Part shown: one piece after another, positions 9,690 to 19,202 of the stretch
Numbering within the stretch: position 1 is the first letter of the stretch
Layout: each line of letters opens with the position of its first letter
DNA from: Lysobacterales bacterium
GTDB lineage: Bacteria > Pseudomonadota > Gammaproteobacteria > Xanthomonadales > Marinicellaceae
NCBI GenBank assembly: GCA_020442635.1
Contig: JAGRJR010000033.1
Location: 1 to 36,441, forward strand
Length of the DNA stretch: 36,441 nt
Reading direction: 5' to 3'
Made by a program: the position numbers and the translations under genes
The notes under the pieces: generated by a model
The model's input: only the letters and a program-made list of their open reading frames with translations
Databases searched by the model: none
What the model was told of the DNA's origin: nothing

Positions 9690-10029
9690 CCAACCAAGCC
9701 TACCGGAGTTCATCCCTTAATTGATAAAACTTTGAATTCGCCATTAAGCTCAGCTTACTAAACTATCGGAGTGTTTACACAATAGCTATGACTAACATCC
9801 ATACTGATACAGGCTTCGACAAGCATAACTGAGCTATTGTTATTGACTGAAGCAGACTGAACCTGTCGAAGTGTAACCCCGCTTTGCACCCAAACTCAAC
9901 TCCAGTGTCACAAAATATTCAACCAACTTACTTAAAATACTTAACTATTTGTTGAACCACTGTAACTTTTTTCAGTCAGAACCGTTTATTACTATATAAA
10001 AGCAGGACAACCTCACCGGGAATTTAGCT
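9690..10029. other. Intergenic region with a REP-like inverted pair
   Basis: No gene is evident in these 340 bp. The middle holds a REP-like inverted pair (annotated separately). A TATATAAA stretch around 9994-10002 could be the -10 region for the next gene, but I see no convincing -35. Confidence 0.4.
9811..9875. repeat. REP-like inverted repeat pair
   Basis: CTTCGACA at 9814-9821 faces TGTCGAAG at 9864-9871. Both are embedded in longer sequence resembling the CTTCGACAGGCTCAG type of dispersed intergenic repeat found in many gammaproteobacteria. No other copy is visible in this window. Confidence 0.4.
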
Positions 10030-10572
10030 ATGAACTTACAAAATAATGTTTTAACTTCTTTCATCAAAGCCAGTTTGCTCACAGCAGTTCTGGTTGGTAG
10101 TTTAGTGGCACAAAGCTATGCGACCACCACCCTGTTTGCAGATGCCATCATGAAAATGAACGTAGCCTTTAGCAGTGAATCAGATGATCCTACTGCTGCC
10201 AAACAAGCCTCAATGACTGTTCAGAATGAACAAGAATCCAGCATCACTTTTGGCAAGCATAAACTGGACATCACGTCACAATTTATCGCCTGGGATGATG
10301 ATGCCAAAGAACATGAACAAATTCTGGCTAAAGTAAAAGTCATGAAAATCAATGAATCAGGAGAAACTGAAGTCATCAGCAACCCATCATTATTAATCAT
10401 GCGTAATAAATGGGCGGAAGTACAAATAAAACCTGAAGATGGTTCTGAAGGCTTTGAACTTAAAATGCAATATGAAGACATCTATCCAAGTGAAGCCAGC
10501 CTGATTCAATTTGATGAACCCATTTGGCTTAATTGGGGTGATAAAACCAAAAACAAAGTATCAACTTGTTAA
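10030..10572 (+). CDS. Secreted small protein homologous to the periplasmic domain of the nearby M56 peptidase
   Basis: A 180-residue protein with a signal peptide (about 1-31, ending QSYA) and an acidic mature part. I do not recognise a named family. Its mature domain aligns along its length with the C-terminal domain of the M56 protein at 13367: SSITFGKHKLDITS matches TTVKIGDLKLELKP, and SNPSLLIMRNKWAEVQI matches SRPSLMSYNRKNAVLMI. The PSLL...AEVQI pattern recalls the beta-strand pair of secretin-like domains found in some BlaR1-type proteins, which is inference. It may be a free version of the sensor domain, either a ligand partner or a decoy. A strong terminator follows. Confidence 0.75.
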   Translation: MNLQNNVLTSFIKASLLTAVLVGSLVAQSYATTTLFADAIMKMNVAFSSESDDPTAAKQASMTVQNEQESSITFGKHKLDITSQFIAWDDDAKEHEQILAKVKVMKINESGETEVISNPSLLIMRNKWAEVQIKPEDGSEGFELKMQYEDIYPSEASLIQFDEPIWLNWGDKTKNKVSTC

Positions 10573-10594
10573 ACAGTTCAATGACAAACTCTCA

Positions 10595-10626
10595 AAAAAA
10601 ACCGGTTTTTAGAATCGGTTTTTTTT
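10595..10626 (+). terminator. Intrinsic terminator
   Basis: Arms AAAACCGGTT and AATCGGTTTT, with one G-T pair and a 4-nt loop, followed by a run of T. It is preceded by a run of A, so it could also work in the opposite direction. Confidence 0.8.
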
Positions 10627-10871
10627 CATCATTCGATGCGAAACATGAATCAGCCATTGTTCTTAAAAATAAAATAGCTAATGCTTAAGTCGCTTCTTCA
10701 TGATTCAATTGATACCAGCTATTTCACCACAATCAATGACTTCTTTTATGACCCTATGTCCAGCAGAATCTAGCAATCCGTTTTAGCAATTCCTTAAGTG
10801 AGTCATACTCTGGAAGAAATTAAAAAATAAGCATTGTTTTCACATGACCCACAATTACTTATACGATGAGC
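10627..10871. other. Gene-free stretch between convergent genes
   Basis: AT-rich spacer between the small secreted protein gene and the 3' end of fghA. I see no gene, clear second terminator or repeat in it. Confidence 0.4.
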
Positions 10872-11711
10872 TTATCCGTTCAGCAAGATGTTGGCATGGT
10901 AATTAATATGATCATGGATAAAGCTGCTGATAAAGTAATAGCTGTGGTCATAGCCAGGCTGTTTTCGTAAGGTAAGTGGGTGGTTAAACGCTTTACAAAC
11001 CGCTTCCAAACGCTCTGGTTGCAAATACTCACTCAAAAACTCATCTTCTAACCCCTGATCTATAAACAACGGGATGCGGTTAGTGGTGGTTTTAATCAAT
11101 TCACAGGCATCATATTGTTGCCACGTAGAAGTATCATCACCCAAATAACCAGTAAATGCTTTTTTACCCCAGTCATTGTGCGTGGGAGCGACAATCGGTG
11201 AAAAGGCACTGACAGATCTGTATTTATCAGGATTTCTAAGTGCAATCATCAAAGCACCATGACCACCCATGGAATGACCAAATATCCCTACTTTGCTTTT
11301 ATCAACATTAAATTGTTCAAAAATCAAAGTAGGTAATTCTTCAACCACATAATCATACATCTGATAATTTTCAGCCCACGGCTGTTCGGTGGCATTAACA
11401 TAAAAGCCTGCTCCGGAGCCGAAATCATAACTGTCATCTTCACCTGGCAGCCCCAGATTTCTGGGACTGGTATCCATGGTAACCAGAGCAATGCCGTATT
11501 CTGCGGCAAATTTCTGAGCACCGGACTTGGCCATAAAATTCTCTTCTGTACAGGTCAAACCCGATAAATAAAACAATACCGGAACTTTTTCAGTTTTGGC
11601 TTGCGGTGGCATATAGACTGCAAATGTCATCGGAACTTTATTGACTTGAGAGTCGTGTTGGTAAAAGCCCAACTCACCCTCAAAACAACGGTGTGTTTTT
11701 AGTGTTTTCAT
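10872..11711 (-). CDS. fghA: S-formylglutathione hydrolase
   Basis: A 279-residue alpha/beta hydrolase (esterase D family) that hydrolyses S-formylglutathione to formate and glutathione, the last step of glutathione-dependent formaldehyde detoxification in the cytoplasm. The nucleophile motif GHSMGG places Ser at residue 147. The SGLTCTEENF segment near residue 50-59 is typical of the family, and the DHSYYF segment near the end carries the catalytic His. Length is normal. It starts 9 bp after the dehydrogenase gene and is surely co-transcribed with it. Confidence 0.95.
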   Translation of the reverse strand: MKTLKTHRCFEGELGFYQHDSQVNKVPMTFAVYMPPQAKTEKVPVLFYLSGLTCTEENFMAKSGAQKFAAEYGIALVTMDTSPRNLGLPGEDDSYDFGSGAGFYVNATEQPWAENYQMYDYVVEELPTLIFEQFNVDKSKVGIFGHSMGGHGALMIALRNPDKYRSVSAFSPIVAPTHNDWGKKAFTGYLGDDTSTWQQYDACELIKTTTNRIPLFIDQGLEDEFLSEYLQPERLEAVCKAFNHPLTLRKQPGYDHSYYFISSFIHDHINYHANILLNG

Positions 11712-11720
11712 ATTGAGACC

Positions 11721-12903
<1,183 letters not shown>

Positions 12904-12945
12904 CTTTGATTTATAAAATAACAAGCTTAGGTTAATGACTTTATC

Positions 12946-12973
12946 TTGACAAACGTAGAGATAAGGTTAAAAT
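12946..12973 (+). promoter_or_regulatory. Sigma-70-like promoter of the first blaI/M56 pair
   Basis: TTGACA at 12946-12951, a 16-bp spacer and TAAAAT at 12968-12973. Transcription would begin near 12980, giving a leader of only about 20 nt. Confidence 0.7.
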
Positions 12974-12985
12974 TAAACTTTATCA

Positions 12986-12997
12986 CTACAATTGTAG
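12986..12997 (+). promoter_or_regulatory. BlaI-type operator CTACAATTGTAG
   Basis: A perfect 12-bp palindrome with the TACA...TGTA half-sites known for BlaI/MecI regulators, located just after the predicted transcription start and 2 bp before the ATG, where a ribosome binding site would normally be. Autorepression is the simplest reading. Confidence 0.65.
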
Positions 12998-12999
12998 AT

Positions 13000-13374
13000 A
13001 TGAAACTTTCTGAATTTGAAACTGAAGTCATGCAATTTTTTTGGAGGTGCTCAAAAGCTTCTGCTCCTCAAGTACATGAGGCGATAAATCGGGACAGAAA
13101 TGTGACATATTCAACAGTCAAAACAATCATAGATCGACTAGAGCAGAAACAAGCCCTCAAACGAAAAGATCAACAAGGAAGAACTATTTTTTACTCAGCA
13201 GCCATTTCTGCAAATAAACTCAGAAAACCCATGCTTAACAATTTTATACAAAAAGTTTTTGGTGGAGATAAAAAACAACTTATCAACCACCTTTTGAATG
13301 ACGAAAAATTATCGGCTGAAGACATAAACTATTTACAAAACCTGATCGATAAACAACAGAAACATCATGACTGA
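13000..13374 (+). CDS. BlaI/MecI/CopY-family repressor (first system)
   Basis: A 124-residue penicillinase-repressor-family winged-helix protein. The recognition region VTYSTVKTIIDRLEQK and the wing RKDQQGRTIFYSA are typical. The family forms dimers that repress their own operon and are inactivated after a membrane M56 peptidase senses a signal. I chose the ATG at 13000 because family members begin LSEFETEVM. A TTG at 12946 would add 18 residues, but it lies inside the predicted -35 box and upstream of the operator. The gene overlaps the M56 gene by 8 bp, so the pair is translationally coupled. Confidence 0.9.
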   Translation: MKLSEFETEVMQFFWRCSKASAPQVHEAINRDRNVTYSTVKTIIDRLEQKQALKRKDQQGRTIFYSAAISANKLRKPMLNNFIQKVFGGDKKQLINHLLNDEKLSAEDINYLQNLIDKQQKHHD

Positions 13375-14578
13375 ATACCTCATCATCAACATCATCGTCA
13401 GTTGCTGGGTTCTGGCAGTCAATCGTTTGATGCCTATTCAAGCCAAATACAAATTTACACTATTGATTATAGCCATCAGTAGCTGGTCCATACCATTTGG
13501 GCTGGCAAGCTTTCAAAGTAACTCAGCCTTTTTTGAACAAGCTCAATCAGTCATATCGTCTGTAAAAGTGCCAGTCAGCAACCTGATTACGCAGACCCAA
13601 ACATCACTGTTTGCATGGGAATCACAGTTATTTTTGCTGCTAATGCTGGGGTTCATAAGATTTCTGATTGATGTCTTTCAACTCTACAAGCAGCACCAAC
13701 TTTACATGACTAAAGGTCAAGCCACCACATTCAAAAACGTGTTTTGTATCAAAGGACTAAACAATGCCTGTGTATCTGGACTTTTCAAACCTAAAATTTG
13801 GATTGATGAATCTTTGTATTACAGTGATTCTGCTGAAACTATTATCATTCATGAACAACAGCACATCAATGGAGGTGATAACTTTTGGCTACTCTGGATT
13901 ACATTGTTTCAACGTTTATTTTGGTTCAACCCTGTGATGTGGCTTTTAGTTAATCAAGCCAGGTTAGCCCTAGAATTACGTTGTGATGCAGCATGCCAAC
14001 AACAGTCCCAAAACAAAAAATATCAAGCAGAACTCGCTCAAATTCTTTTGCAGATGAATCAACAAACCTCTTCAACCATTAACCACATGTCACATTCACC
14101 ACAAAGTAACATGATTCGCATCAAACAACTTTCTCAGGAGACAACAATGAACAAAATACACCATACCTTTCTCTATGCTACAGCATTCATCATATTGACA
14201 CTTTCCATCAACCTGCTTGCAAAAACTACAAATGGCAAACCAGCCCTTGCTACCAACGAAGTGTTATTGGACATTTCTCTGGCAATGTCCAGTGACCAAC
14301 CATTAGACAAAAAGCAATTCAGTGTTTTAACTCAAAATGGTGAAAGTACAACTGTGAAGATAGGGGACTTAAAACTGGAGCTGAAACCAAACATTATCAA
14401 GCAAGATTCTGAGCGCACCACAATATTAACCGAATTGATTATTTATGATCCAAGCACCCAGGAAATATCACGCCCAAGTTTGATGTCATATAATCGTAAA
14501 AATGCAGTTTTAATGATAGATAATGAGGAAAATGAGAACACAATCATACTGGAACTAACTGCAACAACCAAGGAATAG
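13367..14578 (+). CDS. M56 (BlaR1-like) membrane metallopeptidase with homologous periplasmic domain
   Basis: A 403-residue multi-pass sensor peptidase of the BlaR1/MecR1 type. Hydrophobic segments occupy the N-terminal half. The zinc motif is HEQQH (residues 162-166), with the downstream ligand Glu at about 203 in ELRCDAAC. After a last hydrophobic segment (about 263-285) comes a roughly 110-residue C-terminal periplasmic domain. It is not a penicillin-binding domain but matches the free secreted protein at 10030. The stimulus is unknown. An in-frame ATG at codon 261 has a strong ribosome binding site (see separate entry), so a short second product is possible. It overlaps the repressor gene by 8 bp. 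Confidence 0.85.
   Translation: MTEYLIINIIVSCWVLAVNRLMPIQAKYKFTLLIIAISSWSIPFGLASFQSNSAFFEQAQSVISSVKVPVSNLITQTQTSLFAWESQLFLLLMLGFIRFLIDVFQLYKQHQLYMTKGQATTFKNVFCIKGLNNACVSGLFKPKIWIDESLYYSDSAETIIIHEQQHINGGDNFWLLWITLFQRLFWFNPVMWLLVNQARLALELRCDAACQQQSQNKKYQAELAQILLQMNQQTSSTINHMSHSPQSNMIRIKQLSQETTMNKIHHTFLYATAFIILTLSINLLAKTTNGKPALATNEVLLDISLAMSSDQPLDKKQFSVLTQNGESTTVKIGDLKLELKPNIIKQDSERTTILTELIIYDPSTQEISRPSLMSYNRKNAVLMIDNEENENTIILELTATTKE
14136..14578 (+). other. Possible internal translation start giving a separate secreted domain
   Basis: AGGAG at 14136-14140 sits 6 nt before an in-frame ATG at 14147 inside the M56 gene. The product would be 143 residues, starting MNKIHHTFLYATAF with a short basic end, a hydrophobic stretch and an ALA-type cleavage region, followed by the sensor domain. 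This is the same layout as the free protein at 10030. Few genes in this window have so good a ribosome binding site. Whether it is used is inference. Confidence 0.45.
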
Positions 14579-14594
14579 CAACCTTCATTTATAG

Positions 14595-14600
14595 TATAAT
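14595..14600 (+). promoter_or_regulatory. Possible -10 box (TATAAT) for the DUF4166 gene
   Basis: TATAAT lies 26 bp before the ATG at 14627, just after the M56 stop. No convincing -35 is visible, so read-through from the upstream pair is an alternative. Confidence 0.35.
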
Positions 14601-14626
14601 GGACACATCCTTTATGGAATTCCAAC

Positions 14627-15244
14627 ATGGACAAATCCAATCACATCAAGTGGCATCTCGGCAAAAATTGGCACCAACTTCATCCAGCCGTACAAAGACG
14701 ATTTAATCGCTTACCTACACAAGCAAAACCCATTATTTACAAAGGCATTATGGAAGAAGTCAGCCGTTCAAGAGCAGGCTGGTTGTTTGCCACCCTCACC
14801 AAAATCATCGGAAACCCCTTAAGTCCACACCAAGGCATAAACATTCCTATGGATGTGGTACTCACCACCAAACCCAACAAATCGGGTGTTTATTGGCGCA
14901 GAACCTATCACTTTCCAGACAAAAAACCTTTCAGTGTCACCTCAGTCAAAAAGGATGACCATGGGAAAATGATGGAAATGGTCGGCGGCGGATTTGGCAT
15001 GTTTTTAAACGTCTATGCAGAAAATGGTGAATTACACTTCAAAAGCACACGCTATTTTTGGAAATTTATCAAATGGTATATTCCTTTACCACATTGGCTT
15101 AGCCCCGGTAAAACCCATGTCATTCATCAAGATTTAGGCGATGGTGAATTTCGTTTTACCATCACCATGGATCATTCGGTACTTAAAAGAACCTTTTATC
15201 AAACCGGTATTTTTCATGAACACATCAACCCACCAAATCAATGA
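14627..15244 (+). CDS. DUF4166 family protein
   Basis: A 205-residue soluble protein matching the DUF4166 pattern: YWRRTYHFPD, then GGGFGMFLNVY, then PHWLSPGKTH, and a C-terminal stretch on a Phe/Thr-rich beta framework. The biochemical function is unknown. In many genomes this domain lies next to, or is fused to, a saccharopine-dehydrogenase-like NAD(P)-binding protein, which is what follows here with an ATGA overlap. The pair therefore probably acts together. No signal peptide is present. Confidence 0.85.
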   Translation: MDKSNHIKWHLGKNWHQLHPAVQRRFNRLPTQAKPIIYKGIMEEVSRSRAGWLFATLTKIIGNPLSPHQGINIPMDVVLTTKPNKSGVYWRRTYHFPDKKPFSVTSVKKDDHGKMMEMVGGGFGMFLNVYAENGELHFKSTRYFWKFIKWYIPLPHWLSPGKTHVIHQDLGDGEFRFTITMDHSVLKRTFYQTGIFHEHINPPNQ

Positions 15245-16356
15245 AACATAGAGGTCATGTACTGATTTTAGGTGGTTATGGCACATTTGGTAGTCGCATT
15301 GTCCGTGCCTTGGTTCTCAAAGGTTTTAAAGTAACCATTACTGGAAGAAATCAAAGCAAAGCACAACGATTATCAGAGAGCATTTTGCATGATCAACCCC
15401 AGATTCAAGTCGACATTGCTTGTTTTGATGTGCAGACTCAGCTTAATGAATATCTAGTAAAACTGAAACCTGATTTAGTTATCCACACCTGTGGCCCCTT
15501 TCAGAGTCAACAAACAGATATCGCCCAAGATATTTTACAATCTGGTATTCACTACATTGATCTGTCCGATAGCAGAAACTATATCCAGGCGATGAGTGAA
15601 CTGAATGGTTTAGCAAAACAGAAGCAACTGACTGCCATCACTGGTGCCAGTACAGTTCCGGCCTTGTCATCAGCTGTTTTGCAGTATTTGAAAAATCAAT
15701 TCGATATCCAAAACTTTAAATCCGTCAAAATAGGTATCTCCCCGGGACAAAGAACCGATCGTGGACTGGCTACCACCCAAGCAGTTCTTTCCTATGTCGG
15801 TAAGCCTTTGAAGCCTTGGGTGGGTGCTGGAAAAGTTCGTTACGGTTGGTTTGACACCTACCTTCAACCCTACCCCAATATCAAAAATCGTTTGATGAGT
15901 AACTGTGAAGCCCCCGATTTGGACTTGTTACCTATGGTTTTCGACATTAAAAGGCTGACCTTTTCAGCAGGGATGGAAAGTCAATTGTTGCACCGCATGA
16001 TTGGTTTATTGGCATGGCTGGTGAAATGGAGATTGCCCATCAAACTTGAAAAACATGCAGACAAATTACTTAAGATGAGCCGATGGTTTGATCCGCTGGG
16101 TTCTGAAGATGGCGGCATGCATGTTCATGTTTTGGGCACTGATAACCAAGGTCACACCATAAACAAAACCTGGTATATTGAAGCCTTTAACAACCACGGC
16201 CCACAAATTCCCGCGATCCCTGCCATCATTATGGCAGAAAAAATCTTGACTACTGAGTATCAACGTGGCGTCATTCCATGCGTGAATCAAATACCTTTGG
16301 AAGAGTATCTACTGGAGTTAAAAGACCACAAAATCATGACCACAATCCTTGATTAG
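15241..16356 (+). CDS. Saccharopine dehydrogenase-like NAD(P)-binding oxidoreductase
   Basis: A 371-residue protein with an N-terminal Rossmann fold: GGYGTFGSRIV at about residues 11-21, and the TGRNQSKA segment near 35-42 that would contact the NADP phosphate. HTCGPF at about 85-90 and a TGASTVPALSSAV stretch are typical of the saccharopine-dehydrogenase NADP-binding family. Despite the family name, a role in lysine metabolism is not implied. The start codon overlaps the DUF4166 stop (ATGA), showing translational coupling. The substrate is unknown. Confidence 0.85.
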   Translation: MKHRGHVLILGGYGTFGSRIVRALVLKGFKVTITGRNQSKAQRLSESILHDQPQIQVDIACFDVQTQLNEYLVKLKPDLVIHTCGPFQSQQTDIAQDILQSGIHYIDLSDSRNYIQAMSELNGLAKQKQLTAITGASTVPALSSAVLQYLKNQFDIQNFKSVKIGISPGQRTDRGLATTQAVLSYVGKPLKPWVGAGKVRYGWFDTYLQPYPNIKNRLMSNCEAPDLDLLPMVFDIKRLTFSAGMESQLLHRMIGLLAWLVKWRLPIKLEKHADKLLKMSRWFDPLGSEDGGMHVHVLGTDNQGHTINKTWYIEAFNNHGPQIPAIPAIIMAEKILTTEYQRGVIPCVNQIPLEEYLLELKDHKIMTTILD

Positions 16357-16686
16357 CTTTCATAATGGTAGTCGGCTTTAGCTGACCGATTCATCAAGAA
16401 GCTTTCTGGTAGACTGAAGTTTAACTACCAAGGTTATCGCTATACGACAGTGTCAGGCCGTTGACCACAAAGATATTTATACCAGCACTTGATAAACAAT
16501 AAAACAAACAAAAAGGTTTATTGGGGGAATATTTTTACATGCTCTTCATACACCTGCTACTGATAAATTGATGGCATCCCTAGAATCATGGTTTTAAATG
16601 GCAGAACCGAATCCAAAGATAACCACTTTGTGTGCTAAATCCCAGCAATTTGTCATAAAGTAATTGATAGGTGAATAACTATTTCA
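16357..16686. other. Intergenic region with possible short coding remnants
   Basis: No intact gene in these 330 bp between convergent genes. Two short plus-strand open pieces read like protein (one ends GYRYTTVSGR before a stop near 16464) but have no start or ribosome binding site. They may be decayed coding sequence or chance. No clear terminator is seen. Confidence 0.3.
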
Positions 16687-17592
16687 TCAGCTTTCTCTGA
16701 ACCTATTGATCAATGAAAACAGAAACAGAATCAGCACCCCTGAACCAAGAAAGTTCAGAGTTGGTACAGCAACGGGGGAAAAACCAATAGGAAAAACCGC
16801 ATTGGCACAATGGGCACTGTCCGCACGACTGAAGCCAGGTGAGCTAGATAATAGTTCAGTTTGTCCAGTATGGGTGTTTATGGAGTACACCCCGGAAGAT
16901 AGATTATCAATGGCCAGCAATAAACCATGGCTGTCAAAAGACAATGAGCCAACCCCCAAAATATTTCCCGAAGTATTTCCTATTGTACTCAAAGTTCCAG
17001 AATTCAGATCAATACGTATCAACTGACCTGCTTGTTCTGGTGGCAGCGTATTGACTGTTGAAATGGCATATAGTTGGTTGTCTTGGGGGTTGTACGCCAA
17101 GTCGCTGAAGCGGAAATTCGTGTTTAGTGTAAATTGGTTAGTGACCGCTCTGGTGTCAATATCAACCACATATATAGCTGTATTCTCTACATCTGATACA
17201 TAAAAGTGATTATTGGTGTCGAAATCTCCAGAAATGTATCGGTTAATGGGTAATCCCGAGATCGGTCCCAGTATACTGGGAGTACCAGTGGCATCGACTT
17301 GAACCAAATTGGTGGATACAGTACCTACACCATTTTCTTCGATACCATAAATTAAGTCATCCAATATGCGGTAACCGATGGCGTTATAACTGATGCTATT
17401 GGTTGTTGAAATGCTTGTGAATGTGAATGGAACGGAAGTTGTGTCCATTTGGTATAAGGAAGGAGCTGGTTGACTGGCTGTGGCTGCCACAACACGCGGA
17501 CCACCTGTACACACGAAAGCGACTTGTGCATCTGCTAGTGAAACAAAAATAGTGAGAAACAACCAAATTGAAGTCTGAGCAAGTATTTTCAT
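16687..17592 (-). CDS. Secreted DUF6923-like beta-propeller protein with IPTL-CTERM-like tail
   Basis: A 301-residue secreted protein. The signal peptide is about residues 1-22 (ending ADA). The middle repeats blade-like motifs (NHFYVSDVENTAIYVVDI, NQLYAIS, GQLIRIDL, GVYSINTHTG), consistent with a six- or seven-bladed propeller of DUF6923 type. The tail has VPTLNFLG, a hydrophobic helix and a basic end NRFRES, like IPTL-CTERM sorting tails. A promoter with an embedded GGTTA-N6-TAACT palindrome lies just upstream, matching the operators at the second BlaI gene and at the gene starting at 21499. Repression by that BlaI protein is therefore predicted. The function itself is unknown. Confidence 0.75.
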   Translation of the reverse strand: MKILAQTSIWLFLTIFVSLADAQVAFVCTGGPRVVAATASQPAPSLYQMDTTSVPFTFTSISTTNSISYNAIGYRILDDLIYGIEENGVGTVSTNLVQVDATGTPSILGPISGLPINRYISGDFDTNNHFYVSDVENTAIYVVDIDTRAVTNQFTLNTNFRFSDLAYNPQDNQLYAISTVNTLPPEQAGQLIRIDLNSGTLSTIGNTSGNILGVGSLSFDSHGLLLAIDNLSSGVYSINTHTGQTELLSSSPGFSRADSAHCANAVFPIGFSPVAVPTLNFLGSGVLILFLFSLINRFRES

Positions 17593-17619
17593 ATTAGAGA
17601 GAAAAGAGCAATATGTTTG

Positions 17620-17651
17620 GGTTATTATAATAACTCATTCAAAAAAAGCAA
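17620..17651 (-). promoter_or_regulatory. Promoter with embedded BlaI-type operator, upstream of the propeller gene
   Basis: Minus strand: -35 TTGCTT (17646-17651), 16-bp spacer, -10 TATAAT (17624-17629). The -10 lies inside the palindrome GTTATTATAATAAC (17621-17634), i.e. GGTTA-N6-TAACT at 17620-17635. A bound repressor would cover the -10 box. Confidence 0.65.
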
Positions 17652-17719
17652 TCCATTTCGTGTACTTGCCCAGATATTTTCAAAATTGTAATTCCTAGAA
17701 ACTAAATCGCTTGAATTAA

Positions 17720-19198
17720 TCAGAATGAATGAATCCCATTACCCATCAATTGGGAACCACACAATAACCGTTGCACCGATTCAGGAGAAGAGTCAGTCAT
17801 TTGTGGCAAAACCTGGTTGAACTTCTTTTCTCCCATCCACAATGGCCATGAACATAATACATTGGGAACCTCACCTTCTATGGGTCCCTGTGATTTCAAA
17901 ATTTGGTATTCTCCGGCATGACTGAGCGAAACTAAGCCAATGGCGACACCATCAACCATACCATCAGGCTCCACTCCGACTACTCTGTATTGTCCAGTCA
18001 ATTCTACGCCTTTAGTCAATCGCAAATGCCAAGTGGGAATATGTTCTGTAAATTTCTTTAAAGGACCAAGTCTCACCCATTTTTCTTGTCCATGAGAATC
18101 CTTTAACTGTAATTCAAAATAGGTGTTTTGGTTATTGTATCCATCGTAAAAAGCAGACAGATGTATGTCTCCCTTCGGTAATTTTTCATTGCGCAGCAAC
18201 GGTAGTTCATGGCTAATCAGTTCTACCATATCACTGAGTTCCAAAGTATCTGCTTGGTTAATTCTGAAACAACCGGTAATCAACACTGAGGTCATACACG
18301 CTACAATCAAACATCGATGCATCAAGGAAATAGATCTGGATGGCTCGGTAATGATTGAATGGATTCTTGTACTCAGTAAATGAGGTTCTGTAGCCATACC
18401 AATGACAGACTGATTTAGTTTAAAGTCCCGGGTAACGAACATCAATGTCTCAGCGTAATTGTGTTTATCAAGTCCTTCAGCCAACAATTGTTGATCACAT
18501 GACAGTTCGATATACTGTCTTTTCTTAATCAGTAAGATCTTGATCAATGGATGAAACCAATATATAACAGACGCGACCAAAGATAACCAGATTAACCAAT
18601 GATCTTTTCGACGGTAATGGCACAATTCATGCAAGATCACATTGCGTAAATGGCTGTAATGCCAATTAACAGCGTGAGTGGGCAACATAATGAAAATATT
18701 CCCTGATACATAAAGAAAAGGGATTTTAGCTTGGGCATGTTGACGTATTTGAACGCGTTTGGCGATGCGCTGATCCATGCTGATGCTACATTCAATGTGT
18801 TTGGATGTTTTAACCATGTGCCTGACATGAATGATACCTTTAAGATGTCTTAAGAGGGCCAGAAACATACCAATTACCCACACCACCTGCAAGGTAGTGT
18901 CCATAGTATAACCATGATCAGGAGAAAGGTGTTTTTCTGTCATATCCGTTTTAATCGGCTGCTCTGATGTCCACCTTTGCAGCCTATCTGTGGACATTCC
19001 TTTGATTGCAACCTCTGTTTCGGTATAGGTTTGGAATTGGAGTGACAAATCAAGCATACCAAGGACAGGAATCAGCAAACACAACAAGACACTTGAATTG
19101 ATGATTCTTAGGATGACTTGGGGGTGAGCTTTTTTTAAAACCTTAATCAATAACCAACAAATCAATGAAACCAAAGTGATTTGAAGTAAAACATACAT
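17720..19198 (-). CDS. M56 (BlaR1-like) membrane metallopeptidase (second system)
   Basis: A 492-residue sensor peptidase of the BlaR1 type. It has N-terminal membrane segments, the zinc motif HELCH (residues 190-194) followed by YRRKDHW, and the downstream ELSCDQQL segment providing the third ligand. After the last hydrophobic stretch, which reads like a lipoprotein signal (SVLITGC), comes a roughly 190-residue periplasmic domain unrelated by eye to that of the first system and with no penicillin-binding motifs. It starts 4 bp after the repressor stop and is thus in an operon with it. It presumably cleaves or triggers loss of the BlaI protein on sensing an envelope signal; the signal is unknown. 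Confidence 0.85.
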   Translation of the reverse strand: MYVLLQITLVSLICWLLIKVLKKAHPQVILRIINSSVLLCLLIPVLGMLDLSLQFQTYTETEVAIKGMSTDRLQRWTSEQPIKTDMTEKHLSPDHGYTMDTTLQVVWVIGMFLALLRHLKGIIHVRHMVKTSKHIECSISMDQRIAKRVQIRQHAQAKIPFLYVSGNIFIMLPTHAVNWHYSHLRNVILHELCHYRRKDHWLIWLSLVASVIYWFHPLIKILLIKKRQYIELSCDQQLLAEGLDKHNYAETLMFVTRDFKLNQSVIGMATEPHLLSTRIHSIITEPSRSISLMHRCLIVACMTSVLITGCFRINQADTLELSDMVELISHELPLLRNEKLPKGDIHLSAFYDGYNNQNTYFELQLKDSHGQEKWVRLGPLKKFTEHIPTWHLRLTKGVELTGQYRVVGVEPDGMVDGVAIGLVSLSHAGEYQILKSQGPIEGEVPNVLCSWPLWMGEKKFNQVLPQMTDSSPESVQRLLCGSQLMGNGIHSF

Positions 19199-19202
19199 AC
19201 GA

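Noticed and set aside
18301..18330. Internal in-frame ATG in the second M56 gene followed by a lipoprotein-like signal (SVLITGC), parallel to the internal start of the first M56 gene
   Set aside because: There is no Shine-Dalgarno sequence upstream (the region reads TTTCCTTG), so a separate lipoprotein product is not supported.
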